Of a DNA stretch of 64,000 nucleotides, positions 32,766 through 41,379 are shown in pieces. Source of the stretch: SVTX01 sp045542075 (GTDB lineage: Bacteria > Bacillota > Clostridia > Oscillospirales > CAG-272); assembly GCA_045542075.1 (NCBI GenBank), contig JAZQKI010000047.1:12726-76725 (forward strand), written 5' to 3'. The notes under the pieces were generated by a model. The model saw nothing but the letters and a program-made list of their open reading frames with translations, was not told the DNA's origin and did no database searches. Position 1 is the first letter of the stretch; the number at the start of each line of letters is the position of its first letter. The position numbers were made by a program, and so were the translations under genes.

Positions 32766-32785
32766 TTTTTATCCGTTTTATTATA

Positions 32786-33268
32786 TCATTCGAAGCTGTG
32801 ATCGTAAATAATGGACGTCACCGCACCGTCGCGTATCACAAAGCTTAACGTGGTCTTATCCTTTACATATACTATTCCGTTGCTCTTTTCGGTGTACCCG
32901 TCGCCGTATGCCTTTATTACGTCGTCACGGCTTGAGCCTATAGTAATTCCCTCCGGAGTCGATACCGAATCGTTCGTGATGGTCACGGTATCAATATAGT
33001 CCTTGGAGTTATCGGGATAGGTCTGTATCTTGAAGCCGCTATATGAATACACCTTGCCAACCTCGTTGTTTCCGCAGCCGATATCCACCTCGTCGTATGA
33101 GCTTTCCTTACCAAGCGCGCTCAACGCGGCGGATGAATCCTCGCCGGGTATTATCTCAACACTTCCCGATTTGAAAATATATTTCTCGACCTTACCTCCG
33201 TTGGAGCAGGACACGAGCATTATTCCTGCCGCCATGATGGCAATAGCTAAAAGCAGTAGTCTTCTCAT
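32786..33268 (-). CDS. Lipoprotein, SmpA/BLIP-repeat-like
   Basis: A 160-residue lipoprotein with signal peptide and lipobox GIMLVSC (Cys near residue 21). The mature part has two similar halves, each resembling the short SmpA/OmlA/BLIP-like units: YDEVDIGCGNNEVGKVYSYSG and GITIGSSRDDVIKAYGDGYT. No enzyme motif is visible. Its start overlaps the SGNH gene stop by 4 bases, so it is the last member of the Dlt-like operon. Function unknown; a surface or folding role is inferred. Confidence 0.7.
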   Translation of the reverse strand: MRRLLLLAIAIMAAGIMLVSCSNGGKVEKYIFKSGSVEIIPGEDSSAALSALGKESSYDEVDIGCGNNEVGKVYSYSGFKIQTYPDNSKDYIDTVTITNDSVSTPEGITIGSSRDDVIKAYGDGYTEKSNGIVYVKDKTTLSFVIRDGAVTSIIYDHSFE

Positions 33269-34329
33269 TTTTGATTCTCCTTCTCGTTCTTTTCATTATA
33301 GTATTGTTCAACCTTCCGGGCCCATACGTCAGCAGTATTTACTTTGTTCTTTTGGCTCTCAAGACCGTATTCAGATTGTAATATCTCACCGAAATATCTT
33401 GTGAGCTTTTCCGCGCCGTAGACGTTGAGATGCAGTCCTCTGTCGTAGGTGTCGGTGCTCCAGTCAAGCCCGATTTCTCTGTTCTCTATAAAATTATAGT
33501 AATCAAGAGAATTATCCTTTGCGTACTGTGAGATCTGCTCGTCCCACTCGTCGTACCACCAGTAAGTTGAGGAGTTTGTTGGAGTCTTTATCAAAATCAG
33601 TGTCGCGCCGTTCCGCTCGCAAAGATCCTTCATTTTATCAAGATATTCAAAGCATTCCTCGGGGAGCTTGTCATCGTAAAGCCTGTTTGTAGCCTCCGCC
33701 TCCTGCTCCTCAAAGCTTTTTTCCATAGCCCTGATTCCCGTTTGCATAAGATATCCGTTGTGCGAGACTGTATCCCGCTTGAACATATACTTAAAGTCCT
33801 CCGACGATATTTCCTTCCATCGCGAGTGGTACCTAAGCAGCGGGAAATAATATGAGACTATATTTTCGTCCTCTGTCATTGACGCGAGTATTGACTTGTG
33901 CTTGATAGTGGAATTTTTCATTCCGTCAAGCGTCATGCGGTTGTATTCCTCCTTTTGCGGCTGACCGTATTTCATTGATAGCACGTTGAATACAACAATG
34001 TCGGGAGACTCATACTCAAAGCTTTCCTCAAGCAGATAATACGACTGCCATATAAGCTGCTGCGCGCTGCCGCGGATATACGACGTAATTCCGTATTCCT
34101 CCCAAAGCACGGGAGGCACGAATGACTCGTACACCTCGCAGTCACCCACAAACAGCACCTGATGCTCTCTGCCTGACTCCACCTCGCTATAATACTCCGC
34201 AATCAGCGCGCCTTCCTTTGGCTCGCTCATATATTTGGGCATCAATATCAGTGAGGCAAGGTGCAAAACGACCGTTGCGAGTATCACCGAGGTACACGCA
34301 AATATTGTTATTTTTATTCCTTTACGCAT
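33265..34329 (-). CDS. SGNH/AlgX-like protein with Cys at the nucleophile position
   Basis: A 354-residue protein with an N-terminal membrane anchor (about residues 7-30) and an outside SGNH-hydrolase-like domain. The block I motif reads VGDCEVYESF, with Cys where GDS hydrolases have Ser. The late DxxH element is YDRGLHLNVYG. VVFNVLSMKYGQPQKEEYNR is a conserved-looking middle. Such proteins partner MBOAT acyltransferases, in the place held by DltD in D-alanylation. Whether the Cys is catalytic is unknown. It is 11 bases after the MBOAT gene. Confidence 0.7.
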   Translation of the reverse strand: MRKGIKITIFACTSVILATVVLHLASLILMPKYMSEPKEGALIAEYYSEVESGREHQVLFVGDCEVYESFVPPVLWEEYGITSYIRGSAQQLIWQSYYLLEESFEYESPDIVVFNVLSMKYGQPQKEEYNRMTLDGMKNSTIKHKSILASMTEDENIVSYYFPLLRYHSRWKEISSEDFKYMFKRDTVSHNGYLMQTGIRAMEKSFEEQEAEATNRLYDDKLPEECFEYLDKMKDLCERNGATLILIKTPTNSSTYWWYDEWDEQISQYAKDNSLDYYNFIENREIGLDWSTDTYDRGLHLNVYGAEKLTRYFGEILQSEYGLESQKNKVNTADVWARKVEQYYNEKNEKENQK

Positions 34330-34340
34330 TATTTTAATCC

Positions 34341-35942
34341 TTAAAATTGGTTATAGATAAATCCGGACGCGTCATAGCCGATTCCATACGAGCCGAAGAT
34401 GATTATCACCACTGTAAGCACCGCAAGGCAAGCAAACGTCAATGCGGGTCTTTCGGCTATTTTGTGGCGCAGGGATACACCCTCTGCCCGCTGATATTTG
34501 CTGATTATACAAACGGAAATTATCGCCAATGCGACCACGATATATTCTTTAATTCCCACACCGAGATCAAGAACTCCGCCAGAGAAAAACTCGCCCCAGC
34601 TTGAAAAGTCATAAAACATACTGCCAACGCATCTGAACGTCAGCGGCACGTCTCGGTAGCAGTCGAGTATTCGGATAAGTCCCATCAAGAAGAATGTTCT
34701 TCCGCGGCAGAAAAGCGTGTAGACGTAATTTCCGTCAAGGCTTGGGAATTTGTTGTGAAATTTCGCATAAAGCGGCTGAAGCTCCTGCGAGATGAGAATG
34801 ACCGCGCAGTTAAGAAGTCCCCACACGATAAAGTTCCAGCTCGCTCCGTGCCACAGACCCGTTGTAAACCACGTCACAATGGTCGCAAGATACACGGGTA
34901 TTCTTTTTCCGAGGGCATTTCCAAGCTTTGCCCTGCTCCACTTTGAGAGCTTTTGCATAGGCTTGCAGATGGAGAGTGGGTAGAATATGTAGTCCTGGAA
35001 CCACGTACCCATAGTGATATGCCAACGTCTCCAATATTCCTTTGTGGAGGTTGCGGAGAATGGGTGGTCGAAGTTTTCCTTTATTTTGATTCCCAGCATC
35101 TCGCCAATGCCAATGGTTATGTCAATACCGCCCGTAAAGTCCGCATATATCTGCGCGGAATACGCGAGTATAAGAAACAAAACGTACACGCCGTTATACC
35201 TCTCGGGCGAGGACATAATGCTCTTTATGGCTATCATTACGGTGTCTGCGATAACAAGCTTTTTGAAAAAGCCGTATGCGATGCGCAACATTGCGGGGGC
35301 GATATTGTCCCATTTTGCCGAATGACCGCAGTATAACTGGTCAGACAGGTCACTGTGTCGCGAGATAGGTCCTTGGACAAGCTGTGGGAAAAAGGATACG
35401 AAAAGCAAAAATCTCGCTATATTTTTCTCGTGTGTTGTCTTCCCTCTGTAAACGTCGATAAGGTATCCCATTGTCTGAAAGGTATAAAAGGATATACCCA
35501 TAGGAAGAATCAGGCTTGGAACCGTAAGTGATGTATCCTCGGAGAAAATATGAATTATTGAATTGATATTATTTACGGTAAAGCCCGTGTATTTGAGCAC
35601 GGCAAGAATGCCGAAATTAAGGACAAGACCGACAATAAGGATATAAAATCTCTTTTTCTTCTGCCGCGCCTTATACGCCTTGCGGGCGTCCTTGTCCATT
35701 TTCTCCTTGTTCTGCTCTATATAGCTCTTTTCCGCTATCATATTGCGGTTCATAATAAGACTTATCACCCACGATGATATCGCGGTGAAAAGAATATACG
35801 GCAGATACCACTTGCCCGCGCAGAAATAGAAAAACAGGCTTGCGGCAAGAAGGAGCTTCCATTGATGCTTTTTGGGGAACAAATAGTACAAAAGAACCGT
35901 TATGACCAAAAAGCAGATAAATCCAACCGATGTGAACGACAT
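34341..35942 (-). CDS. MBOAT-family membrane O-acyltransferase (DltB/AlgI-like)
   Basis: A 533-residue multi-pass membrane protein of the MBOAT family, which passes acyl groups across the membrane to surface acceptors. Conserved features are SFYTFQTMGYLIDVYRGK, the EYWRRWHITMGTWFQDYIFYPL segment and the catalytic His in TTGLWHGASWNFIVWG. DltB moves D-alanine from its carrier to teichoic acids; AlgI acetylates polymers. The neighbouring adenylation enzyme and carrier favour a DltB-like role. It lies 19 bases after the carrier gene. Confidence 0.85.
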   Translation of the reverse strand: MSFTSVGFICFLVITVLLYYLFPKKHQWKLLLAASLFFYFCAGKWYLPYILFTAISSWVISLIMNRNMIAEKSYIEQNKEKMDKDARKAYKARQKKKRFYILIVGLVLNFGILAVLKYTGFTVNNINSIIHIFSEDTSLTVPSLILPMGISFYTFQTMGYLIDVYRGKTTHEKNIARFLLFVSFFPQLVQGPISRHSDLSDQLYCGHSAKWDNIAPAMLRIAYGFFKKLVIADTVMIAIKSIMSSPERYNGVYVLFLILAYSAQIYADFTGGIDITIGIGEMLGIKIKENFDHPFSATSTKEYWRRWHITMGTWFQDYIFYPLSICKPMQKLSKWSRAKLGNALGKRIPVYLATIVTWFTTGLWHGASWNFIVWGLLNCAVILISQELQPLYAKFHNKFPSLDGNYVYTLFCRGRTFFLMGLIRILDCYRDVPLTFRCVGSMFYDFSSWGEFFSGGVLDLGVGIKEYIVVALAIISVCIISKYQRAEGVSLRHKIAERPALTFACLAVLTVVIIIFGSYGIGYDASGFIYNQF

Positions 35943-35961
35943 TTATTGTTTTCCTTTGGAA

Positions 35962-36189
35962 TTATTCTTCGTCAAGTCTTTCGATAAGAGCGTAGAGCGC
36001 CTCTGCGGAGTTGAAGTTTTCGGGAATGATCTCCTCAGCGGGAATGGACACATCAAACTTGTCGTTTATCTCTGTAATAAGTGTCACGATGTCAAGAGAA
36101 TCAAGTATTCCGTTGTCAACAAGACCTTCCTCTGTCTCAAAGTCAATATCGGGGTGAAGGTCGGAGAGTATATCTATAAGCTTATCCAT
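35962..36189 (-). CDS. Acyl/D-alanyl carrier protein (DltC-like)
   Basis: A 75-residue carrier with the phosphopantetheine attachment Ser31 in NGILDSLDIVTLI and the usual four-helix pattern. The ATG at 36189 has AGGTGG about 8 bases upstream and is preferred over a GTG at 36201. It lies between the adenylation and MBOAT genes, so it probably carries the activated residue made by the former. A dispersed repeat sits in the 82-base gap to the adenylation gene. Confidence 0.85.
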   Translation of the reverse strand: MDKLIDILSDLHPDIDFETEEGLVDNGILDSLDIVTLITEINDKFDVSIPAEEIIPENFNSAEALYALIERLDEE

Positions 36190-36221
36190 TGTTTTTACCA
36201 CCTTTTTCTAATCTGTAAAAT

Positions 36222-36262
36222 GAGATCTTTCGACTCGCCGCAAGCGGCTCGCTCAAGATGAC
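36222..36262. repeat. Dispersed TCAT...GATCTC-type repeat, copy 2, inside the Dlt-like operon
   Basis: GAGATCTTTCGACTCGCCGC...CTCAAGATGAC, the inverse of the motif seen at 25111. It has internal symmetry (CGCCGCAAGCGGC). It lies between the carrier and adenylation genes and would fold in the operon mRNA. Confidence 0.45.
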
Positions 36263-36271
36263 CTCATAAAT

Positions 36272-37792
36272 TCATATGTTCAATGCCTTTGCCTGCTCCC
36301 TCATTCCCTTGCGGTCAAGCTTGCCGTTGGGGGTGAGAGGCATTTTGTCAAGTCTTATACATTTTGCGGGAAGCATATATCTGGGGAGCAGTCCTCTCAT
36401 ATATTTTAGGACGTCTGCCTCCTCCATATCTCCCGTGTAAAACATTACAATTTTTTTGTTTTCATCGTCATAAACACAGCAGGTCTGACGCAGACTCTCG
36501 CAGGTCAGTGACGCCGCCTCTATCTCTCCAAGCTCGATACGGTGTCCCATATGCTTTATCTGTGAGTCCTTGCGGGATACGAACACAAGCTCGCCATAAG
36601 AATTATATCTGCCGAGGTCTCCCGTTCTGTAAACAAGCTCGGGATAAGCAGAATTTATGGGATTCTGAAGAAATGCCTCGTCGGTCTTTTCCTTGTTGTT
36701 GTAGTACCCAAGCGTCACGCAGGTGCCGCGAATGTATATTTCGCCGACCTCTCCGTCAGCTACCTGTTTTTTGTCCTCGCCGATAAGCAATATTTCTGTA
36801 TTGCGGAAGGGTCTGCCCACAGGTATGGGCTCGCCTGCCTCAAGCTCCCGATCTGCCTTCCAATAGCATGACATTCCCGTCGCCTCGGTAGGACCGTAGA
36901 GGTTGAAAAACTCGGCATCGGGATACGCCTCTCTCCACTTATAATACTGCGCGAGCGGAAAGACCTCACTGCCAAAGCATATTTTTGTAAGATACTTAGG
37001 CTGATTTTTCTCAAGCGCGCCGAGCGAGGATATCATAACGAGAGCCGACACTACCCAGCACACAGTGTTTATTTTATGCTCGTTGAGATAATCGCAAAGC
37101 TTCATTGGGAACATAAACAGCTGCTTTGGTACAAAATACGTCGTCGCGCCGAATTTGAGCGTGGGCATTATCTCCTTCAGCGGAGCGTCGAAATATAGAG
37201 GTGTCTGGTTAGCAAACACGGTATCCTCGCCAAAGCCCACCGCCTCGCAAAGCGTTTCGGTATAGTCAATGACCGAGCGGTGACACGCGCAAACTCCCTT
37301 GGGAATTCCTGTTGAGCCAGATGTGAACACTATATATATGGGATCGGTATCGAGCTGACGCGAGCGGATCCTTGAAAGTGCCGCCGCGTCCACGGCAAAA
37401 TCCTTTATATCGTCGTACAGCACCTTTTCAAAGCTATCAGGCAGACTCTCAGCTCTCTTGGCGTTTTTTCTGTCGTATATGACTACGCGCGGCTTTATGC
37501 TCTCAAATATAAGCTCCGCTCTGCGCGTAGGCATCTCCGAATCGAGACACACGTAAAAGCATCCCGCATATATAGCGCCCATAAAAGCGGCTATAGCGCT
37601 CGGGTGCTTGTTCATAAGCACCACGACAGGCTCTCTGTAATATCCCTTGCACGCAAGGAAGCTGCCTATTGACCTTGAGCTTGACAAAAGCTCGGAAAAG
37701 CTCATATAGTCCACACCATACGAAAACGCAGTCTTATTTGGCACTCTCGGTGCCGTGGCTTCAAGATATTCAAGAATATTAGTATAGTACAT
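36272..37792 (-). CDS. Amino acid adenylation enzyme (DltA-like)
   Basis: A 506-residue AMP-forming ligase. The core motifs are intact: VFTSGSTGIPKGV (A3), NLYGPTEATG (A5), YRTGDLGRY (A7), RKDSQIKHMGHRIELGEIE (A8) and the C-terminal PNGKLDRKGM (A10 Lys). It closely resembles DltA, which charges D-alanine onto DltC, but the substrate pocket cannot be read with confidence. The ATG at 37792 has GGAGAAA upstream; a TTG at 37807 overlapping the transglutaminase gene is less likely. Second gene of the operon. Confidence 0.85.
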   Translation of the reverse strand: MYYTNILEYLEATAPRVPNKTAFSYGVDYMSFSELLSSSRSIGSFLACKGYYREPVVVLMNKHPSAIAAFMGAIYAGCFYVCLDSEMPTRRAELIFESIKPRVVIYDRKNAKRAESLPDSFEKVLYDDIKDFAVDAAALSRIRSRQLDTDPIYIVFTSGSTGIPKGVCACHRSVIDYTETLCEAVGFGEDTVFANQTPLYFDAPLKEIMPTLKFGATTYFVPKQLFMFPMKLCDYLNEHKINTVCWVVSALVMISSLGALEKNQPKYLTKICFGSEVFPLAQYYKWREAYPDAEFFNLYGPTEATGMSCYWKADRELEAGEPIPVGRPFRNTEILLIGEDKKQVADGEVGEIYIRGTCVTLGYYNNKEKTDEAFLQNPINSAYPELVYRTGDLGRYNSYGELVFVSRKDSQIKHMGHRIELGEIEAASLTCESLRQTCCVYDDENKKIVMFYTGDMEEADVLKYMRGLLPRYMLPAKCIRLDKMPLTPNGKLDRKGMREQAKALNI

Positions 37793-37803
37793 AATTTTCT
37801 CCG

Positions 37804-38745
37804 TCAATCTATGGGTGTTATTATCGCAGTTTGAATTTTTGGGAGCTTTGAGGAGTCATAATAGTAAAAATAGTAGTCCTCGTCATTTCCCTTGGTATCT
37901 CCGCGATGCTTATTGTATTCCTCAAGCTGCGCGTCGGTCATAAGACAGCCCATGTGATACTTATCAGGGCTTAGTCTCGTGCAGTCAAAATGATACCATC
38001 TTGGGCTACTCGCGTCTCCAATGTTGACAACACTCCAGAAATGCGTGCCCGAGGTTTTGCCCGCCTTTCTCTGCACTGTCTCGTTATCAATTCCGTAGTA
38101 TTCAAGGAATGCCTTTGCCACGGAATAGTAGGTAAAGCAATCTCCCTTTCCGTCGCGGAGTCCGTAATAAGCCGCCTGCATCCAGCTTGATTTGTCGGAA
38201 TAATCATAATACTCGATCTCTGCGCGGACATACGAGTATATTTTACGGCACTTCTCCTCGGACGTCATGCCGTCCTTTATTATCTTTTTTGCTATAGGCG
38301 CGATCACCTCTTTGAGCTTGTCCCACGTAACCCTCTCAGCATAAACGCGCACAACGACTACCTGCGTGCTTTTGTTTCCCTTTTTGTCGGTGGCGGTCAC
38401 TGTTGCATAGTAGTCACCCTCTATATCGGTGTTTACCTTTGAAGAGTCGGTTTTCACGTCTATTTTGGATGCTCCCGTTATATTGTCCGTTACATCGAGC
38501 TGGGACCTGAAGGATATTCCCTCCCCGACGTATGCAACAATATAGTCGTTATCATCCTTTATTCTTATAGTGGGCGCAGTCCTGTCACCAACTCCGAAAA
38601 CACCGAAGATAATAGTGGACAAAAACAGCACAGCCAAAAGCACAGACAGTCCCAAAATGATAAATCTGGTCACCCGTATGTGCTTTTCTCTGTTGATATT
38701 CAAATGTATTTTTATATTATGCTTTTTGCTTATATTCAAGATCAT
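37804..38745 (-). CDS. Membrane-anchored transglutaminase-like protein with Ig-like domain
   Basis: A 313-residue protein: membrane helix (FIILGLSVLLAVLFLSTIIF, about residues 28-48), an Ig-like beta domain (about 55-135, with YVGEGISFRSQLDVTD and YYATVTATDKKGN), then a transglutaminase core. The catalytic triad is visible: Cys in GKGDCFTYYS, His in GTHFWSVVN and Asp in YHFDCTRLS. It is first in the Dlt-like operon, so it probably acts on cell-surface proteins or peptides near the acylation machinery. The link to acylation is inferred. Confidence 0.82.
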   Translation of the reverse strand: MILNISKKHNIKIHLNINREKHIRVTRFIILGLSVLLAVLFLSTIIFGVFGVGDRTAPTIRIKDDNDYIVAYVGEGISFRSQLDVTDNITGASKIDVKTDSSKVNTDIEGDYYATVTATDKKGNKSTQVVVVRVYAERVTWDKLKEVIAPIAKKIIKDGMTSEEKCRKIYSYVRAEIEYYDYSDKSSWMQAAYYGLRDGKGDCFTYYSVAKAFLEYYGIDNETVQRKAGKTSGTHFWSVVNIGDASSPRWYHFDCTRLSPDKYHMGCLMTDAQLEEYNKHRGDTKGNDEDYYFYYYDSSKLPKIQTAIITPID

Positions 38746-38779
38746 TGGAACAGCATCCTTAAGGTAATATTATAAAATT

Positions 38780-38808
38780 ATTATACCACTATAATTACCG
38801 AAAGTCAA
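38780..38808 (-). promoter_or_regulatory. Sigma-A promoter for the transglutaminase-Dlt-like operon
   Basis: Minus strand: TTGACT at 38803-38808, 17-base spacer, TATAAT at 38780-38785, about 30 bases ahead of the transglutaminase start. Confidence 0.88.
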
Positions 38809-38878
38809 CAAATAAGGATATAAATTACACCGCATTTTAACAAAAATAAAAAATTTTTAAGAAAAATAAAAAAACCTC

Positions 38879-38907
38879 TTGACATATATAAAAAAGAGTG
38901 TTATAAT
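38879..38907 (+). promoter_or_regulatory. Sigma-A promoter for ylxM-ffh
   Basis: TTGACA at 38879-38884, 17-base spacer, TATAAT at 38902-38907. Confidence 0.9.
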
Positions 38908-38952
38908 CTGTAAAGTAATTTGCTTTACACCACAAAAGAGGTGGATTTTTTT

Positions 38953-39285
38953 ATGTTTGAAAAGGATCTTCGCATCTCATTTCTTCTGGACTTCTACGGC
39001 GACGTGCTGACTGAAAGAAAAAGAGACGCTCTCGAATTTTATTATAACGATGATATGTCCCTCTCCGAGATAGCCGAGGAAATGAGTATTTCCCGTCAGG
39101 GCGCGAGAGACATAATAAAAAAAGCCGAGGAGGAGCTTTTCTTTTACGAGGAAAAGCTTGGGCTTGCCAAAAAGTTCCGCGACGCTCAGGGACACGCTTC
39201 CCGCGCGCTTGAGCTTTGCGAGCGCGAGGGGGTTCCCGAGAGCATTCGGGACGAGATCAAAAAGCTTCTTGAAAGCGTGGGTTAA
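38953..39285 (+). CDS. ylxM: YlxM-family SRP-associated HTH protein
   Basis: A 110-residue sigma-70-region-4-like HTH protein: LLDFYGDVLTERKRDALEFY, then DMSLSEIAEEMSISRQGARD and IIKKAEEELFF. YlxM is found beside ffh in Firmicutes and is thought to modulate the signal recognition particle. The ATG at 38953 has GAGGTGG upstream. ffh follows 38 bases later. Confidence 0.92.
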   Translation: MFEKDLRISFLLDFYGDVLTERKRDALEFYYNDDMSLSEIAEEMSISRQGARDIIKKAEEELFFYEEKLGLAKKFRDAQGHASRALELCEREGVPESIRDEIKKLLESVG

Positions 39286-39323
39286 AAGCAGTTATCACAA
39301 AAACTTGAAGGAGGAAAACATAA

Positions 39324-40673
39324 ATGTCAATGTTTGGAAGCTTAAGTGAAAAGCTTGAAAATGCCTTCAAAAAATTCAAAAACAAGGGAAAACTCACGGA
39401 AGCCGACGTCAAGGCGGGAATGCGAGAGATAAAGCTTGCGCTTCTCGAGGCGGACGTTAACTTCAAGGTGGTTCGCGATTTTATAAAAACGGTATCCGAA
39501 AGAGCTGTCGGAGTTGAGGTGCTTGAATCCCTCAATCCCGGTCAGCAGGTCATCAAGATAGTTTGCGAGGAGCTGACGACCCTTATGGGCGGGGCTCACG
39601 TAAAGCTTGAGATATCCTCAAAGCCGCCCACGGTGGTAATGATGGTAGGTCTTCAGGGCGCAGGTAAGACCACACACGCGGGAAAGCTTGCGGGGCTTTA
39701 CAAAAAGCAAGGCAAAAATCCCCTGCTCGTAGCCTGCGATATTTACCGTCCCGCCGCTATAAAGCAGCTTGAGGTGGTCGGAGAAAAGCTTTCTATTCCC
39801 GTTTTCCAGATGGGTGACAAGGTCTCCCCTGTAAAGATCGCGCAGGAAGGTATTAAATTCGCAAATCAAAAGGGGTACGATATGGTGTTTATCGACACCG
39901 CGGGCCGACTCCAGATAGATGAGCTTCTTATGAAGGAGCTGACTGATATCAAGGAGGCTGTTCACCCCACCGAAATACTTTTGACGGTTGACGCCATGAT
40001 CGGTCAGGAATCAGTAAACGTTGCCGAGACCTTCAATGAGCTTCTCGACATCACGGGCGTAATTCTCACAAAGCTTGACGGTGATACCCGAGGCGGTGCG
40101 GCACTCTCTATCCGCTACGTTACGGGCAAACCCATAAAGTACGTTGGTATGGGAGAAAAGCTTGATGCTATCGAGCCCTTCCACCCCGACAGAATGGCGC
40201 GCAGAATTCTTGGAATGGGCGACGTTCTAACGCTTATCGATAAGGCACAGGCACAGTTTGACGAGAAGAAGGCGGCTGAGCTTGAGCAAAAGCTCCGTCA
40301 GTCAATATTCACGCTTGACGACTATCTTGACCAGATGCAGCAGCTCAAGGGCATGGGAAGTCTCGATCAGATAGCCGCTATGATGCCGGGTATGAAGCCC
40401 GGGGCGCTGAAGGATGCCAAGGTTGATGAAAAGATGCTTGCTCATCAGGAGGCTATCATTAAGTCAATGACAAAAAAAGAGCGTGAGCATCCCGAGATAC
40501 TCAACGCATCAAGAAAAATCAGAGTCGCTAAAGGAAGCGGCACCACTGTTGAGGAGGTCAACAAGCTCCTCAAGCAGTATGATCAGATCAAGAAAATGAT
40601 GAAGCAGTTTTCCGATATGGGCAAGTCCCGTCAAGGCAAAAAGGCTTTGGGTAAGATGAAGCTTACCTTTTAA
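39324..40673 (+). CDS. ffh: Signal recognition particle protein Ffh
   Basis: Ffh is the SRP54 GTPase that targets membrane and secreted proteins co-translationally. The 449-residue product has the N domain, GTPase motifs (GLQGAGKTTHAGKLA, DTAGRLQIDELLM, TKLDGDTRGGAALS) and a C-terminal methionine-rich M domain (MQQLKGMGSLDQIAAMMPGM, then KMMKQFSDMGK). GGAGG lies upstream of 39324. No SRP RNA gene was seen nearby. Confidence 0.97.
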   Translation: MSMFGSLSEKLENAFKKFKNKGKLTEADVKAGMREIKLALLEADVNFKVVRDFIKTVSERAVGVEVLESLNPGQQVIKIVCEELTTLMGGAHVKLEISSKPPTVVMMVGLQGAGKTTHAGKLAGLYKKQGKNPLLVACDIYRPAAIKQLEVVGEKLSIPVFQMGDKVSPVKIAQEGIKFANQKGYDMVFIDTAGRLQIDELLMKELTDIKEAVHPTEILLTVDAMIGQESVNVAETFNELLDITGVILTKLDGDTRGGAALSIRYVTGKPIKYVGMGEKLDAIEPFHPDRMARRILGMGDVLTLIDKAQAQFDEKKAAELEQKLRQSIFTLDDYLDQMQQLKGMGSLDQIAAMMPGMKPGALKDAKVDEKMLAHQEAIIKSMTKKEREHPEILNASRKIRVAKGSGTTVEEVNKLLKQYDQIKKMMKQFSDMGKSRQGKKALGKMKLTF

Positions 40674-40764
40674 TTTATAAAAGATTCATAAAAATTTGCT
40701 ATTAACGCTATATGCGTAATGGATATAAAAAACATTTTTATTTATAATTTTGGAGGACAAAAAA

Positions 40765-41007
40765 ATGGTAAAGATCAGATTGAGAAGAATGGGTATGAAG
40801 AAGGCTCCTTTCTACAGGGTAGTTGTTGCTGACAGCCGTTACCCCAGAGACGGCCGTTTCATCGAGGAGATCGGCTACTACAACCCCGCAACAAATCCTG
40901 CTGAGGTTAAGATCGACGCAGAAAAGGCTACAGAGTGGCTCAAGAAGGGTGCTCAGCCCACAGACACTGTTAAGTCTCTTCTTAAGAAGTCCGGTATCGT
41001 TGACTAA
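40765..41007 (+). CDS. rpsP: 30S ribosomal protein S16
   Basis: An 80-residue S16: VKIRLRRMGMKKAPFYRVVV, then ADSRYPRDGRFIEEIGYYNP. The ATG at 40765 has TGGAGGA upstream; an earlier in-frame start at 40750 would add five residues over the RBS. Follows ffh as in many Firmicutes, although rimM and trmD are absent from the cluster. Confidence 0.97.
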   Translation: MVKIRLRRMGMKKAPFYRVVVADSRYPRDGRFIEEIGYYNPATNPAEVKIDAEKATEWLKKGAQPTDTVKSLLKKSGIVD

Positions 41008-41090
41008 TTTAGGAGTACTGTACACACAACACTGCGGATTTTCTTTGAAATCCCCACAAAAATAACTGCTTAAGCAGCATGGAGAATTTT

Positions 41091-41327
41091 ATGGTAGACT
41101 TGAAAGAAACATTACGCAATATTGCAGCTGCTATAGTTGACAATCCTGACGAAGTTGTAGTTATCTGCAACGAAACTGAGACTTCGATTAACCTTACTCT
41201 TAGCGTTGCTCCCGACGATATGGGAATGGTCATCGGTAAGGGAGGCCGTATCGCAAAGGCGATCAGAACGGTTATTAAGGCAGCGTCTGTAAACTGTGGC
41301 AAGAGAGTTAACGTTGATATAAGATAA
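41091..41327 (+). CDS. khpA: KH-domain RNA-binding protein KhpA
   Basis: A 78-residue single KH-domain protein with IAAAIVDNPDEVVVIC and the GMVIGKGGRIAKAIRTVIKA loop that grips RNA. KhpA pairs with KhpB/EloR in cell division and elongation control in Firmicutes. The ATG at 41091 has GGAG 6 bases upstream; the ATG at 41079 has none. It follows rpsP, the usual place. Confidence 0.93.
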   Translation: MVDLKETLRNIAAAIVDNPDEVVVICNETETSINLTLSVAPDDMGMVIGKGGRIAKAIRTVIKAASVNCGKRVNVDIR

Positions 41328-41346
41328 TTCTATGTCAATATTGCCA

Positions 41347-41379
41347 AAAAATGCGTACGTTTGACACGTACGCATTTTT
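41347..41379. terminator. Bidirectional terminator between khpA and the DUF2974-like gene
   Basis: Arms AAAAATGCGTACGT (41347-41360) and ACGTACGCATTTTT (41366-41379) with A- and T-runs on both flanks; serves both convergent genes. Confidence 0.9.

Noticed and set aside
37793..37807. TTG start of the DltA-like protein overlapping the transglutaminase stop.
   Set aside because: A GGAGAAA site fits the ATG at 37792; the TTG lacks one.
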